52,183 bases of DNA from Subtercola sp. (GTDB taxonomy: Bacteria; Actinomycetota; Actinomycetes; Actinomycetales; Microbacteriaceae). Position 1 is the stretch's first letter; each line of letters opens with the position of its first letter. The position numbers and the translations under genes are program-made. Shown one piece after another: positions 33,666-41,978 of this stretch. A model generated the notes under the pieces. The model worked only from the letters and a program-made list of their open reading frames with translations. It was not told the origin of the DNA and did not search any database. The stretch lies in the NCBI GenBank assembly GCA_025463765.1, contig JAODBC010000068.1, positions 1 to 52,183 of the forward strand, read 5' to 3'.

Positions 33666-34865
33666 TCACGCAATAGAAATAGGGCTCTCGCGGCTGTCGG
33701 ACTGGTTTTGGCCAGCACGTTGCTTGCTGCGTGTTCAAGTTCGGGCACAGCGTCGTCGACCAGCGCCGCGGGCTGTACCGTGAACACGCTGCTCGTCGCC
33801 AACGCGACCGGCGCCCAGAGTACCAACGGTGTAGCAGCGTTCGCTGCCGCCAAGGCAGCCACGAAGTACGTCAACGACAACGGCGGAGTGAACGGCTGCA
33901 CCCTCGCGCTCACGACCGTCGACGATGGCAGTGACTACACCAAGACGCTTCCATTGATGCAGGCCGCGATGGCAACGACGACGTTCGCGAACGTCTCGGT
34001 CAATGACTACGGAACGGCAAGCGCGGAGCCCTATCTGACGCGCCAGAAGATTCTGTCGATTTCTTCGAACGGTACGGCAGCGATAGCCGATCCAAAGACC
34101 AACCCGTACTACTTCGACACATCGAACCCCGACGCGACCGTCTCGAAGTACGTGACTCAGTATGCGCTGAGTCAGGGTACGAAGAAGTTGGCCGTGGTCG
34201 CAGACAACTCCACGACCGGCGCTTCGGCGATTGCGGCCATCAAGGCCACTGCTGAGGCGGGCGGCGGCGATGTCGTCGCTTCTGTTCAGGTAGATGCCAC
34301 GACGGTGAACATGACGCCCGCGGTTCAGCAGCTCAGCAGCAGCGGCGCCGACGGCATCATCATCAGCCTCTACGGCCAGCCGGCCGGGTTCTTCATCCGC
34401 GACCTGAAGGCCAGCGGCTGGAACGTTCAGCGGTACGGCTCGGTCTCGCTCGGCGCGACGAACCTGCCAGCGCTGCTTCCGGTCGAGGATTACCAGGGCA
34501 TCGTAGTCGCGGGCGCCACAGCAGGAACGGCGCCCTCGTTGAACGGTGTGGCCGACATGCAGGCACAGATCAAGTCGACCGGCGGCGACCCGAACACCTC
34601 GGTCATCAGTCTCTCCAGTAACTACGCGGCCATCATTTTCCTCGCGAACGCCATCAACGGAACGAAGTCGACAGACGGGCCCACGTTGGCGAAGTACCTC
34701 GAAGATCACGGCACAGACAAAATTCCGGAAAACCCGCTTGCAGCGACAACGGGGTACTCCGCAACCAACCATCAAATGACGGCACCTGGCGAGATCTCCA
34801 GTTCTACGGAAGGGCCGCTCGACGCCAACGGACAGCTTCCCCGCCTGGCGATTCTCAACCCGTAG
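33660..34865 (+). CDS. Branched-chain-type ABC substrate-binding lipoprotein (copy 1)
   Basis: 401 residues from TTG with GAGGAG upstream. The signal peptide ends in the lipobox LAAC (Cys25). The Peripla_BP_6 (LivJ-like) fold follows: VNTLLVANATGAQSTNGVAA, AATKYVNDNGGVNGCTL, ILSISSNGTAAIADP, KKLAVVADNSTTGASAIAAI, LSSSGADGIIISLYGQPAG, TSVISLSSNYAAIIFLANAI. Such proteins bind amino acids or other small organics, including aromatic acids. No Liv-type permease or ATPase lies nearby, so the partner is elsewhere or it serves in sensing. It is about the same length as, and closely similar to, the copy at 42.9-44.1 kb. Confidence 0.93.
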   Translation: MRSRNRNRALAAVGLVLASTLLAACSSSGTASSTSAAGCTVNTLLVANATGAQSTNGVAAFAAAKAATKYVNDNGGVNGCTLALTTVDDGSDYTKTLPLMQAAMATTTFANVSVNDYGTASAEPYLTRQKILSISSNGTAAIADPKTNPYYFDTSNPDATVSKYVTQYALSQGTKKLAVVADNSTTGASAIAAIKATAEAGGGDVVASVQVDATTVNMTPAVQQLSSSGADGIIISLYGQPAGFFIRDLKASGWNVQRYGSVSLGATNLPALLPVEDYQGIVVAGATAGTAPSLNGVADMQAQIKSTGGDPNTSVISLSSNYAAIIFLANAINGTKSTDGPTLAKYLEDHGTDKIPENPLAATTGYSATNHQMTAPGEISSSTEGPLDANGQLPRLAILNP

Positions 34866-34873
34866 TTCCGCGC

Positions 34874-34920
34874 AAACCATGAGCGACCCGACGCCGAGTG
34901 CATCGGGTCGCTCTTGGTTT
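34874..34920 (+). terminator. Hairpin with T-rich tail after binding protein 1
   Basis: GAGCGACCCGA pairs perfectly with TCGGGTCGCTC; beyond a T-T mismatch, AAACCA pairs with TGGTTT, so the right end is T-rich. It starts nine bases after the stop codon. This is a typical intrinsic terminator. Confidence 0.9.
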
Positions 34921-35048
34921 TGCCAACCGCATCGACCCCTCGGGCGTCATTGTCTCGCAGCGCGTGTCGGTGCCAGACGCCGGCCGACCCTGACCGGTTA
35001 TTTCACGTCAGCCACGTTCATCCGAACTGACCGAAAGCTACATGTCTC

Positions 35049-35870
35049 ATGACAGAAAAAGTCTGGTTCATCACCGGCACCGCCCGTGGCTTCGGTCGTC
35101 ACTGGACGCAGGCCGCACTCGAGCGAGGCGACAAAGTGGCCGCGACCGCCAGAAATGCAGATGAGCTAGGCGACCTCGTCGAGAAGCACGGCGATTCCGT
35201 TCTGCCACTGACACTCGACGTGACCGACCGCGAGGCCTGTCGGGTCGCCATCGCCCGGACACACGAAAAGTTCGGTCGAATCGACGTACTCGTGAACAAC
35301 GTCGGGTTCAGCCATTTCGGGTTCATCGAAGAATTGACTGAGGGCGAAGTACGCTCACAATTCGAAACCAATACGTTCGGCAGCCTGTGGCTCTCCCAAG
35401 CCGTGATTCCCATCATGCGCACCCAAGGTTCGGGCCACATTATTCAGGTGTCGTCGATCGCGGGCATTCTCGCCTTTCCGCGGCTCTCGATGTACAACGG
35501 ATCGAAGTGGGCCATCGAAGGCATCACCTTGGCGCTGGCTCAGGAGGTCGCGCCGTTTGGAATCGATGTGACACTCATCGAACCCGGCTCGTTCTCGACG
35601 GGCGGTCGCGCACGTTCGACCGAATCCGAGCCGATGGCGATCTACGAGGAGCGCCGCGCAGCTATGACGGCGGCGCGCGATGCGGGGGTAGCCGGGCACG
35701 GCAACCCGGACGCGACGGCCGCGGCCCTGCTCGCACTCGTCGATGCAGACGCGCCGCCGTTGCGGGTATTCTTCGGCGCCGGGCTGCTGCCCACCGTCAC
35801 TGCCGAATACACCGAACGCCTGGCCACCTGGCAGAAGTGGCAGCACATCTCCGAGCTCGCCCAAGGGTGA
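35049..35870 (+). CDS. SDR family oxidoreductase (classical, 273 aa)
   Basis: Starts ATG MTEKVWFITGTARGFGRHWT. The cofactor motif is TGTARGFG, KVAATARNADEL suggests NADP(H), and LVNNVGFSHFG has NNVG instead of NNAG. Ser is in IQVSSIAGILAFP, with Tyr and Lys in MYNGSKWAIEG. IEPGSFSTGG and the long C-terminal part are typical of the SDR subgroup acting on aldehydes, ketones or retinol-like alcohols. It stands alone between a terminator and a tandem repeat. A role in the surrounding ketone pathway is inferred from location only. Confidence 0.92.
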   Translation: MTEKVWFITGTARGFGRHWTQAALERGDKVAATARNADELGDLVEKHGDSVLPLTLDVTDREACRVAIARTHEKFGRIDVLVNNVGFSHFGFIEELTEGEVRSQFETNTFGSLWLSQAVIPIMRTQGSGHIIQVSSIAGILAFPRLSMYNGSKWAIEGITLALAQEVAPFGIDVTLIEPGSFSTGGRARSTESEPMAIYEERRAAMTAARDAGVAGHGNPDATAAALLALVDADAPPLRVFFGAGLLPTVTAEYTERLATWQKWQHISELAQG

Positions 35871-35874
35871 GCAC

Positions 35875-35950
35875 GAGCAGCGCGCCGGTAAGCACGGAGC
35901 AGCGCCGGTAAGCACAGAGCAGCGCTGTTAAGAACAGAGCAGCGCGCTGG
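35875..35950. repeat. Short tandem repeat between convergent genes (3.5 units of 20-22 bp)
   Basis: Units begin GAGCAGCGC at 35875, 35897, 35917 and 35937. The first two continue CGGTAAGCAC and the third GTTAAGAACA. They fill the gap between the SDR stop and the stop of the convergent alcohol dehydrogenase and run into the last codon. Likely slippage product; possibly a folded transcription end. Confidence 0.8.
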
Positions 35951-37036
35951 TCAGTCCGGTATGACGACCGCCTTCACCGACTCACCGCGTGCCGCCGTGG
36001 CAATACCCTCTTCTGTGCGGCTCAGCGGAAAGCGATGAGTGATCAAATCGGCGAAGCCGAGGCGCTCGCCGTGTGCAGTAGCCAATTCGACCGTGTGCAG
36101 AAAGTCTTCGCGCGGCATGCCGAGGCTGCCGATGATCCTCTGGCTGTAATTGTTGAGTCTCACGGGATCGATCGGCGCCACCGCGTCGCCAGAATAAAGG
36201 CCGACGATGACGTACCGTGCGTTGTAGCCGAGCAGGCCGAGGCCCTCGGGAAATGCGGCAGCTCGGCCGGCGGCTTCGATGACGATGTCCGCGCCGTGGC
36301 CGTTCGTCAGCTCCATAATGCGAGCTCGACGCTCGTCGAGCGTCGTCGAAGCAATCGCTATCGTCTCGGTCGCCCCCAGCTTTCGGGCCACTTCGAGGCG
36401 ATTCTCGGGATCCCCGATGACGATCACCTGGTCAGCACCACCGATGCTGGCGAGCACCGTGGACGCCAGGCCCACCGGTCCCGAGCCCTGAATGACGACC
36501 GTGCCGGAGACGGGACCCAGCCGACGGAAAGCTCCCATGGCCGTCGGCATTGCGCAGCCGAAAGCGATGACCGATTCTGACGAGGTGCCATCGGGAATGC
36601 GGTACTTCGTAGACAGCGGGCCCAGCGTCGCGAGCTCGCGAAAGCCGGCGGCATTGGGGGAACCGAACGGCACGGGCCACAGCATGCGCTCGCACGCGGC
36701 GCCTTGCCCCGCCACGGTGCATGTCCAGCATTCGCCGCACCATTCGGGCGGGCACCAATAGAGGCGATCTCCCACGGCGATGGGCGTACCGGCAAAATCG
36801 GTCGTGACACCTTCGCCGAGCGCCTCGATGACACCGACCACTTCATGACCGAAACAGACGGGGTAGTCCGCAGCCGCAAGGTCTCCAGCCAATCGATGGG
36901 CCTCGGTGCCACAGATTCCGGCCATCGTCATGCGCACGAGGGTCTCACCCGGGCCTGGCTCAGGAATGTCTTCGATATTGTAGGCGAGCGGAACTCCCGG
37001 TCGCTCGAAACTTATCGTGTGTGCTGAGCGCGACAA
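35951..37036 (-). CDS. Zinc-dependent alcohol dehydrogenase (MDR family)
   Basis: 361 residues from TTG (LSRSAHTISFERPG) with GGAG eight bases upstream. Catalytic zinc ligands are seen in GICGTEAHRL (Cys) and CFGHEVVGVIEALG (His-Glu); the structural zinc set is WCGECWTCTVAGQG followed by Cys. The Rossmann part is VVIQGSGPVGLASTVLA with VIVIGDPENR and GADIVIEAAGR. It would oxidise a secondary or primary alcohol with NAD(P)+ in the cytoplasm. It is divergent from an IclR regulator across an AT-rich spacer, so that regulator probably controls it. Confidence 0.93.
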   Translation of the reverse strand: MSRSAHTISFERPGVPLAYNIEDIPEPGPGETLVRMTMAGICGTEAHRLAGDLAAADYPVCFGHEVVGVIEALGEGVTTDFAGTPIAVGDRLYWCPPEWCGECWTCTVAGQGAACERMLWPVPFGSPNAAGFRELATLGPLSTKYRIPDGTSSESVIAFGCAMPTAMGAFRRLGPVSGTVVIQGSGPVGLASTVLASIGGADQVIVIGDPENRLEVARKLGATETIAIASTTLDERRARIMELTNGHGADIVIEAAGRAAAFPEGLGLLGYNARYVIVGLYSGDAVAPIDPVRLNNYSQRIIGSLGMPREDFLHTVELATAHGERLGFADLITHRFPLSRTEEGIATAARGESVKAVVIPD

Positions 37037-37182
37037 TCTAGGTTCTCCTGCCCTCGTTGGCCGATGAATGAACGCTTATTGTGCAGCGTCTCCCATTCCA
37101 CTATTTAGTATACGCAATTTGACTTCAATAAAATAAATCTGCAGATATCTTGTGCACACATGTTCTGAGGTACCGTGTGAGA
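37037..37182. promoter_or_regulatory. Divergent AT-rich promoter between ADH and IclR genes
   Basis: TTGACT (37119-37124) and CAGATA (37142-37147) with a 17-base spacer suit the plus-strand IclR gene. On the other side CACTATTTAGTATAC near 37099 is a partial dyad in the ADH promoter position and the best operator candidate. Confidence 0.45.
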
Positions 37183-38070
37183 GTGAAACCAGCTCTCGCA
37201 TCCGTGCGAACCATCGACATTCTCAACTTCATGAGCGTCAACTCCGGTCGTTCGTTCTCTATGACTGAGCTGGCTGCCGTGATTGAGGTCAACGCAGCCT
37301 CGACATCCCAGATTCTGCTCGCTCTGACCGAAGCGGGTTACCTGATCCGGCACCCTCGGCACAAGACTTTCGAGCTCGGCCCGGCGCTGGTCGCAACCGG
37401 GCACGCGGCGTCAGAACGACATCCGATCGTCGAGTTGGCGAGGCCCGTTCTGGCAGAGCTGGCACCGCTCGGCAAGGAGTGTCACGGGAGCGCCCTCGTC
37501 GGTAACGAAGTGATCGTTCTCGCGATCGCCGGCGTACCTTCGCAATACGCATGGAAGGTACGGGTCGGCCAACGCGTTCCCTTTATCGCTCCCTACGCAG
37601 CCGTCTATGCGGCGTACGGAGAAAGGGCGGTTCAGAAACAGTGGATGCGCGGGTATGACAAAGTCGACCCCAGTATTACTGAGCATCTCGAACGTTCGCT
37701 TCAGAGATCGCGGGCGCGCGGTTACACGGTGGGCCTGTACAGTCCCGAACTCACGAAGGTAAGCGATCTGTACGCGCGCTTAGGCGAGCGCCCACACGAC
37801 GAACAGCTTTGGGAATCTCTCATGGAGACGATTTCACAGACCGGTCCTCAGTTCATTCTCGACACCGTCGAACCTGACGAGCGATATACGGTGAGCAGCG
37901 TTGCAGCACCCGTGTTCGGGGTCGACGGAACGATTGTCTATGCGCTCACCATCGCCGGAATCGGGCCGGTCGACGGCCATGAGATCAATCGCATCGGTCA
38001 GACCCTCAGCGATGCCTGCCGCAGTCTCACGCGCAAGCTCGGCGGGCGGGAACCCGAGAGCGGCCTGTAG
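37183..38070 (+). CDS. IclR-family transcriptional regulator (paralog 1)
   Basis: 295 residues from GTG (VKPALASVRTIDILNFMSVN), chosen by alignment with the paralog at 46.05 kb; an earlier start is possible. The HTH covers about 8-70 (FSMTELAAVIEVNAASTSQI, LTEAGYLIRHPRHKTFELG). The effector domain follows with VGQRVPFIAPYAAVYAAYG and ERYTVSSVAAPVFGVDGTIV. It is more divergent from the 18.7-kb IclR than from the 46-kb one. It likely regulates the divergent alcohol dehydrogenase and perhaps the BVMO gene that follows. Confidence 0.92.
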   Translation: MKPALASVRTIDILNFMSVNSGRSFSMTELAAVIEVNAASTSQILLALTEAGYLIRHPRHKTFELGPALVATGHAASERHPIVELARPVLAELAPLGKECHGSALVGNEVIVLAIAGVPSQYAWKVRVGQRVPFIAPYAAVYAAYGERAVQKQWMRGYDKVDPSITEHLERSLQRSRARGYTVGLYSPELTKVSDLYARLGERPHDEQLWESLMETISQTGPQFILDTVEPDERYTVSSVAAPVFGVDGTIVYALTIAGIGPVDGHEINRIGQTLSDACRSLTRKLGGREPESGL

Positions 38071-38182
38071 CCGATCGCTCGAGACTCACTTCGAATGGTC
38101 TTGATCACTCTTCGGCATCACCTCGATAGTGAGGATCACTCGCTAGCCTATTTGTCGCGTAATCTGTTGAAACTAATTTTGC

Positions 38183-38188
38183 TATAAT
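38183..38188 (+). promoter_or_regulatory. TATAAT -10 box ahead of the HAPMO-like BVMO gene
   Basis: A consensus TATAAT sits 37 bases before the GTG start in an AT-rich stretch (AATTTTGCTATAATAAATGC). No well-spaced -35 box is obvious, which suggests an activator-dependent promoter. Confidence 0.45.
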
Positions 38189-38225
38189 AAATGCAAATCT
38201 TAGATTCGACGATAAGGCGATCCCC

Positions 38226-40154
38226 GTGACATCCACCTCTTCCCCGCAAGCGCACGTCGACATCGATCTGGAATTTATTTCTCGAGCGGTCGAAGAATCT
38301 GATCTCAACGCGCTTCGCATGGCTCTTCTGCAAGCCACCGGCGACACGGAACTAGAGATGACCCTCGAGCGACCGAAGGGGGTTGCCGGCGCGAACGGAT
38401 CGAACCTCGTGGTGGCTCTCACGGCAGAAGACGCCGAAATCGTGAAACGCAAAGCGGTAACGTTTCTCACGACCGAAGCCAGCGCGTTTGTTCCGAGCGT
38501 TCCAAGCGATGTCGAGTTGCGCCGGCTCATGGGGCTCCTGCGCAACGAAGAGCTCGACGATGCACTCTTCCTCTATGGCAAAGACGCGCTCGCTTTCGAC
38601 GAGTTTCCTCGTGCTGCAGGATCGCCCGACACCATGTCCGTCGTTCCTGAAGGTTTTCACGTCGCCGTGATCGGCGCCGGTGTGAGCGGCACCGTAGCTG
38701 CGATCCAGCTCAAGCGCCTCGGGATACCGTTCACCGTTTTCGAGCGACAATCGGCCATCGGAGGAACGTGGGAACGAAACACCTACCCCGATGCGCGCGT
38801 CGACACCACGAACTTCATGTACCAGTACAGCTTCGAGAAGAACTACCCGTGGACCGAATATTTCGCCCGCCAAGGTGAGGTGAAGAACTACGTTCGCTAC
38901 ATCGCTGAGAAATACGGCGTTGCCGGCGACATCCAGTTCGACACGGACGTCGAGAAGGCTGTGTTCGACGAGTCGACTTCGACCTGGTCACTCACCGTCA
39001 CAAGCGGAGCCAGCGTTCGAGAATTCACTGCCAACGCCATCATCTCTGCCGCCGGTCTCTTCGGCGTCGCTCGCCGCCTCGAAGTTCCTGGCGTCGACGA
39101 CTTCGAAGGAACGATCGTACACACGACCGAATGGCTCGGCGACCTCGATCTGGCCGGCAAGCGCGTCGCCGTGATCGGTAACGGCTCCACCGGCGTACAA
39201 CTTCTCGGCAGTATCGCTGAGCAAGCGGCGCACGTAGATGTTCTGCAGCGCACCCCGCAGTGGATCGCTCCGCGGGCGCGGTACGGCGATCCGATTTCAG
39301 AAGAAACGCATTGGTTGCTGAACACCATGCCGTACTACTGGAACTGGTACATCTATTCGATGCTCGCCGAAGGTCTCGGCAATCAGGCGCTTCAGGAACC
39401 CGACCCCCAGTGGCAGGCTCATGGCGGCCTCATCAACGAGGCGAACGACAACCTCCGGGCCACCATGACGAAGTACATCGAAGACCAGCTAGCCGGGCAT
39501 CCTGATCTCATCGCCAAGGTGACTCCGAAGCACGCGCCCATGGCGCGCAGGCTCATCGTCGACAATCACTGGTACGAATCGTTGCTGCGCGACAACGTCG
39601 AGTTGATCACATCTCCCATCGAGAAAATGACGAGCAACGGGTACGTGACAGCAGACGGTGTGGAGCACCGAGTCGACGTGGTGGTGTCTGCCACCGGCTT
39701 CGCCACGACGAAGTTCTTGTTCCCTGCCGAATACGTCGGCGCCGACGGCCGCAGCCTCGCCGATGTCTGGGCTACAGACGGGCCGCGAGCTCATCTCGGG
39801 ATGACCGTACCCGGCTTCCCCAATCTCTTCATCATGTACGGACCGAGTGCTCAGCCACGGTCGGGTTCGACAATCTCGATCATCGAGCAGTGGGCGAGTT
39901 ACGCAGTCAAGTCGATCGTCACCATGCTAGAACGTGGTGCGCGTCGCATGGAAGTGACCGAAGAGACTTTCAGCGCTTATAACAAGGCCTTGGATGCCGC
40001 AGCCGAGAAGCTGATCTGGGTCGACAGTGGCTCAATTCAGCGCAACTACTACGTAAACGAGTTCGGCAGATCGCAGGTCAATGAACCGTGGCCGATCCAG
40101 GAGTATTACGTCATGATTCACGGGCCCAAAGCTGAGCATTTCGAGTTCCGCTAG
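38226..40154 (+). CDS. Baeyer-Villiger monooxygenase, 4-hydroxyacetophenone-monooxygenase-like (642 aa)
   Basis: Class B flavoprotein with an N-terminal extension of about 145 residues (EFISRAVEESDLNALRMALL, VPSDVELRRLMGLLRNEELD), the hallmark of the HAPMO group. Then the FAD motif VAVIGAGVSGTVAAIQLKRL, IGGTWERNTYPDARVDTTNF, the BVMO fingerprint FEGTIVHTTEWLG, and the NADPH motif VAVIGNGSTGVQLLGSIAEQ. VVSATGFATTKFLFP and VPGFPNLFIMYGPSAQPRSG follow. It oxidises ketones, aryl or alicyclic, to esters or lactones using NADPH and O2. GTG start. A mycofactocin-type SDR follows after 77 bp and may supply the ketone. Confidence 0.92.
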   Translation: MTSTSSPQAHVDIDLEFISRAVEESDLNALRMALLQATGDTELEMTLERPKGVAGANGSNLVVALTAEDAEIVKRKAVTFLTTEASAFVPSVPSDVELRRLMGLLRNEELDDALFLYGKDALAFDEFPRAAGSPDTMSVVPEGFHVAVIGAGVSGTVAAIQLKRLGIPFTVFERQSAIGGTWERNTYPDARVDTTNFMYQYSFEKNYPWTEYFARQGEVKNYVRYIAEKYGVAGDIQFDTDVEKAVFDESTSTWSLTVTSGASVREFTANAIISAAGLFGVARRLEVPGVDDFEGTIVHTTEWLGDLDLAGKRVAVIGNGSTGVQLLGSIAEQAAHVDVLQRTPQWIAPRARYGDPISEETHWLLNTMPYYWNWYIYSMLAEGLGNQALQEPDPQWQAHGGLINEANDNLRATMTKYIEDQLAGHPDLIAKVTPKHAPMARRLIVDNHWYESLLRDNVELITSPIEKMTSNGYVTADGVEHRVDVVVSATGFATTKFLFPAEYVGADGRSLADVWATDGPRAHLGMTVPGFPNLFIMYGPSAQPRSGSTISIIEQWASYAVKSIVTMLERGARRMEVTEETFSAYNKALDAAAEKLIWVDSGSIQRNYYVNEFGRSQVNEPWPIQEYYVMIHGPKAEHFEFR

Positions 40155-40231
40155 AAACAACTTCGCCGGTGGGCCGCAGAACCGAGACGTTCGGATCGAA
40201 CGTGTCACCAAACGAGAAGGAGCAATTCATC

Positions 40232-41065
40232 GTGGGCAGAGTCGAAGGTAAGGTCGCGTTCGTGACGGGGGCGGCGCGAGGTCAAGGCCGGAGTCACGCA
40301 GTTCGGCTCGCTCAAGAAGGGGCGGACATCATCGCGATCGATCTCTGCGAAGACCTTCCCGACCTGCCGTACAAGGGTGCGACCGACGAAGATCTCTTAG
40401 AGACGGTGCGCCTTGTCGAGGCGCTCGACCGGCGGATTGTCGCGCACAAGGCAGACGTACGAGATTTCGATCAGCTCGCCGCAGCAGTCGACGATGGTGT
40501 CGCGCAACTCGGTCGTCTTGATATCGTGGCTGCGAACGCCGGCATCGGCATGTTCCCCTCAGCTGTCGAGGACCTTTCGGAGGCCGCGTGGACACGAATG
40601 ATCGACATCAACTTGTCGGGAGCGTGGCGCACGGCGAAAGCGAGCATCCCCCACCTGCGCGCTAGCGGTCACGGGGCATCGATCACGCTCACCAGCTCCG
40701 CGGCGGGACTCAAAGGGTTCGAACACATCGCCCACTATGTCGCCGCAAAACATGGGGTCGTGGGCTTGATGCGCGCGCTGGCGCGGGAGTTGGCCCCAGA
40801 CAATATTCGAGTCAACAGTCTGCATCCGACGAACGTTGACACCGACATGATCATGAACGAACCCACGTACCGACTGTTCAGCCCGGAGTTGGCGAGCCCT
40901 ACCCGCGACGATTTCGCCGAGGCGGCTTTGCACACCAACCTGCTCGCGGTTCCGTGGGTGGAACCAATCGACATCTCGAATGCTCTGCTTTTTCTCGCCT
41001 CTGACGAGGCGCGCTACATCACGGGCGTGACGCTGTCGGTCGACGCTGGCTACAACATCAAGTAG
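40232..41065 (+). CDS. Mycofactocin-coupled SDR family oxidoreductase
   Basis: 277 residues from GTG (VGRVEGKVAFVTGAARGQGR) with AGAAGGAG upstream. The N-terminal run, RSHAVRLAQEGADIIAIDLC, the insert DLPYKGATDEDLLETVRLVE, IVAHKADVRDFDQLAAAVDD and IVAANAGIGMFP match the mycofactocin-dependent SDR subfamily (TIGR03971 as I recall it). Ser is in TLTSSAAGLKGF and Tyr/Lys in HYVAAKHGVVG. These enzymes hold NAD(H) tightly and pass electrons to the redox peptide mycofactocin. No mft biosynthesis gene is in the window. The likely substrate is a secondary alcohol feeding the preceding BVMO. Confidence 0.9.
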   Translation: MGRVEGKVAFVTGAARGQGRSHAVRLAQEGADIIAIDLCEDLPDLPYKGATDEDLLETVRLVEALDRRIVAHKADVRDFDQLAAAVDDGVAQLGRLDIVAANAGIGMFPSAVEDLSEAAWTRMIDINLSGAWRTAKASIPHLRASGHGASITLTSSAAGLKGFEHIAHYVAAKHGVVGLMRALARELAPDNIRVNSLHPTNVDTDMIMNEPTYRLFSPELASPTRDDFAEAALHTNLLAVPWVEPIDISNALLFLASDEARYITGVTLSVDAGYNIK

Positions 41066-41199
41066 TCGCCGCGTCGACCGAAAGCGTCGATGGGGTCTCT
41101 TCGGAATCGCCGTGGAACCAGCCCACCTTCGCCTCCACGGGTTCCTGCCGGATCGCCCGTCGTGACCGCAGCCACCCACCAAACCGGGTCAAGCCAGGG

Positions 41200-41955
41200 T
41201 CACTGCCGGCTTGCCTGCATGAAGCCACCGTCGATCTCGAGAACCGCACCCGTGGTGAACGAGGAGTCATCTGACAGCAGAAAGAGCACCGCACTGGCTA
41301 TCTCTTCGGGCGTTCCCGGCCGGAGCATCGGCATCATGCGCTTGTACGTGTCGAACTCCTCCTTCGGCATGCTCAAATTCAGAGGCGTCTCGATCATGCC
41401 CGGCGCTATCGCGTTGATACGGATGCCCTTGTCGGCGTAGTCGAGTGCAGCACTCCGCGTCAGTCCGACGACGCCGTGCTTAGCAGCCGTGTAGGCGGCA
41501 CTGAGAGGCGCGGCTTTCAGACCGGCCGTCGACGCCGTATTGACGATCGACCCGACACCGCGCCGTACCATATAGCTCAGCTCGGCTTTCATGCAGAGAA
41601 ACACGCCGGTGAGATCGATCGAGAGCTCACGCACCCAATCCTCGAGCGAGACTTCGTGCAGCAGGGCGAGCTTTCCGAAGACGCCGGCGTTGTTGTGTGC
41701 GAAATCCAGACCGCCGTAGGTGTTCACCGCGAAGTCTATGAGTTCCTGCACATCGTCGATGTTCGCGACGTCCACTCGTTTGAACATCGCCTCGCCGCCG
41801 GACGCCGCGATCTCCGAGCAAACTCGCTCGCCGTCGCTCGTCGAGATGTCACCGACGATGACTTTGATGCCGTGCGCGGCCATCATGACGGCCGACGCAC
41901 GACCTATGCCAGATCCGGCGCCGGTCACCAGGCCAACTCGACCGGTCAGCACCAT
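41200..41955 (-). CDS. SDR family oxidoreductase (cyclohexanol/levodione-dehydrogenase-like)
   Basis: 251 residues from ATG MVLTGRVGLVTGAGSGIGRA, with GAGGAG seven bases upstream. The cofactor motif is TGAGSGIG, VIVGDISTSDG suggests NAD+, and DFAHNNAGVFG is the NNAG motif. Ser is in VNTASTAGLKAAP, Tyr/Lys in AAYTAAKHGVVG, and INAIAPGMIETPL follows. It is the third gene of a minus-strand operon (binding lipoprotein, cyclase, SDR), so its substrate probably belongs with the cyclase step. It converges with the mycofactocin-type SDR gene. Confidence 0.92.
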   Translation of the reverse strand: MVLTGRVGLVTGAGSGIGRASAVMMAAHGIKVIVGDISTSDGERVCSEIAASGGEAMFKRVDVANIDDVQELIDFAVNTYGGLDFAHNNAGVFGKLALLHEVSLEDWVRELSIDLTGVFLCMKAELSYMVRRGVGSIVNTASTAGLKAAPLSAAYTAAKHGVVGLTRSAALDYADKGIRINAIAPGMIETPLNLSMPKEEFDTYKRMMPMLRPGTPEEIASAVLFLLSDDSSFTTGAVLEIDGGFMQASRQ

Positions 41956-41978
41956 TTCATCACTCCTCGCCGCGACAT

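Noticed and set aside
35875..35950. CRISPR-like or iteron array
   Set aside because: Units are contiguous without spacers and lie between ordinary convergent genes with no replication gene.
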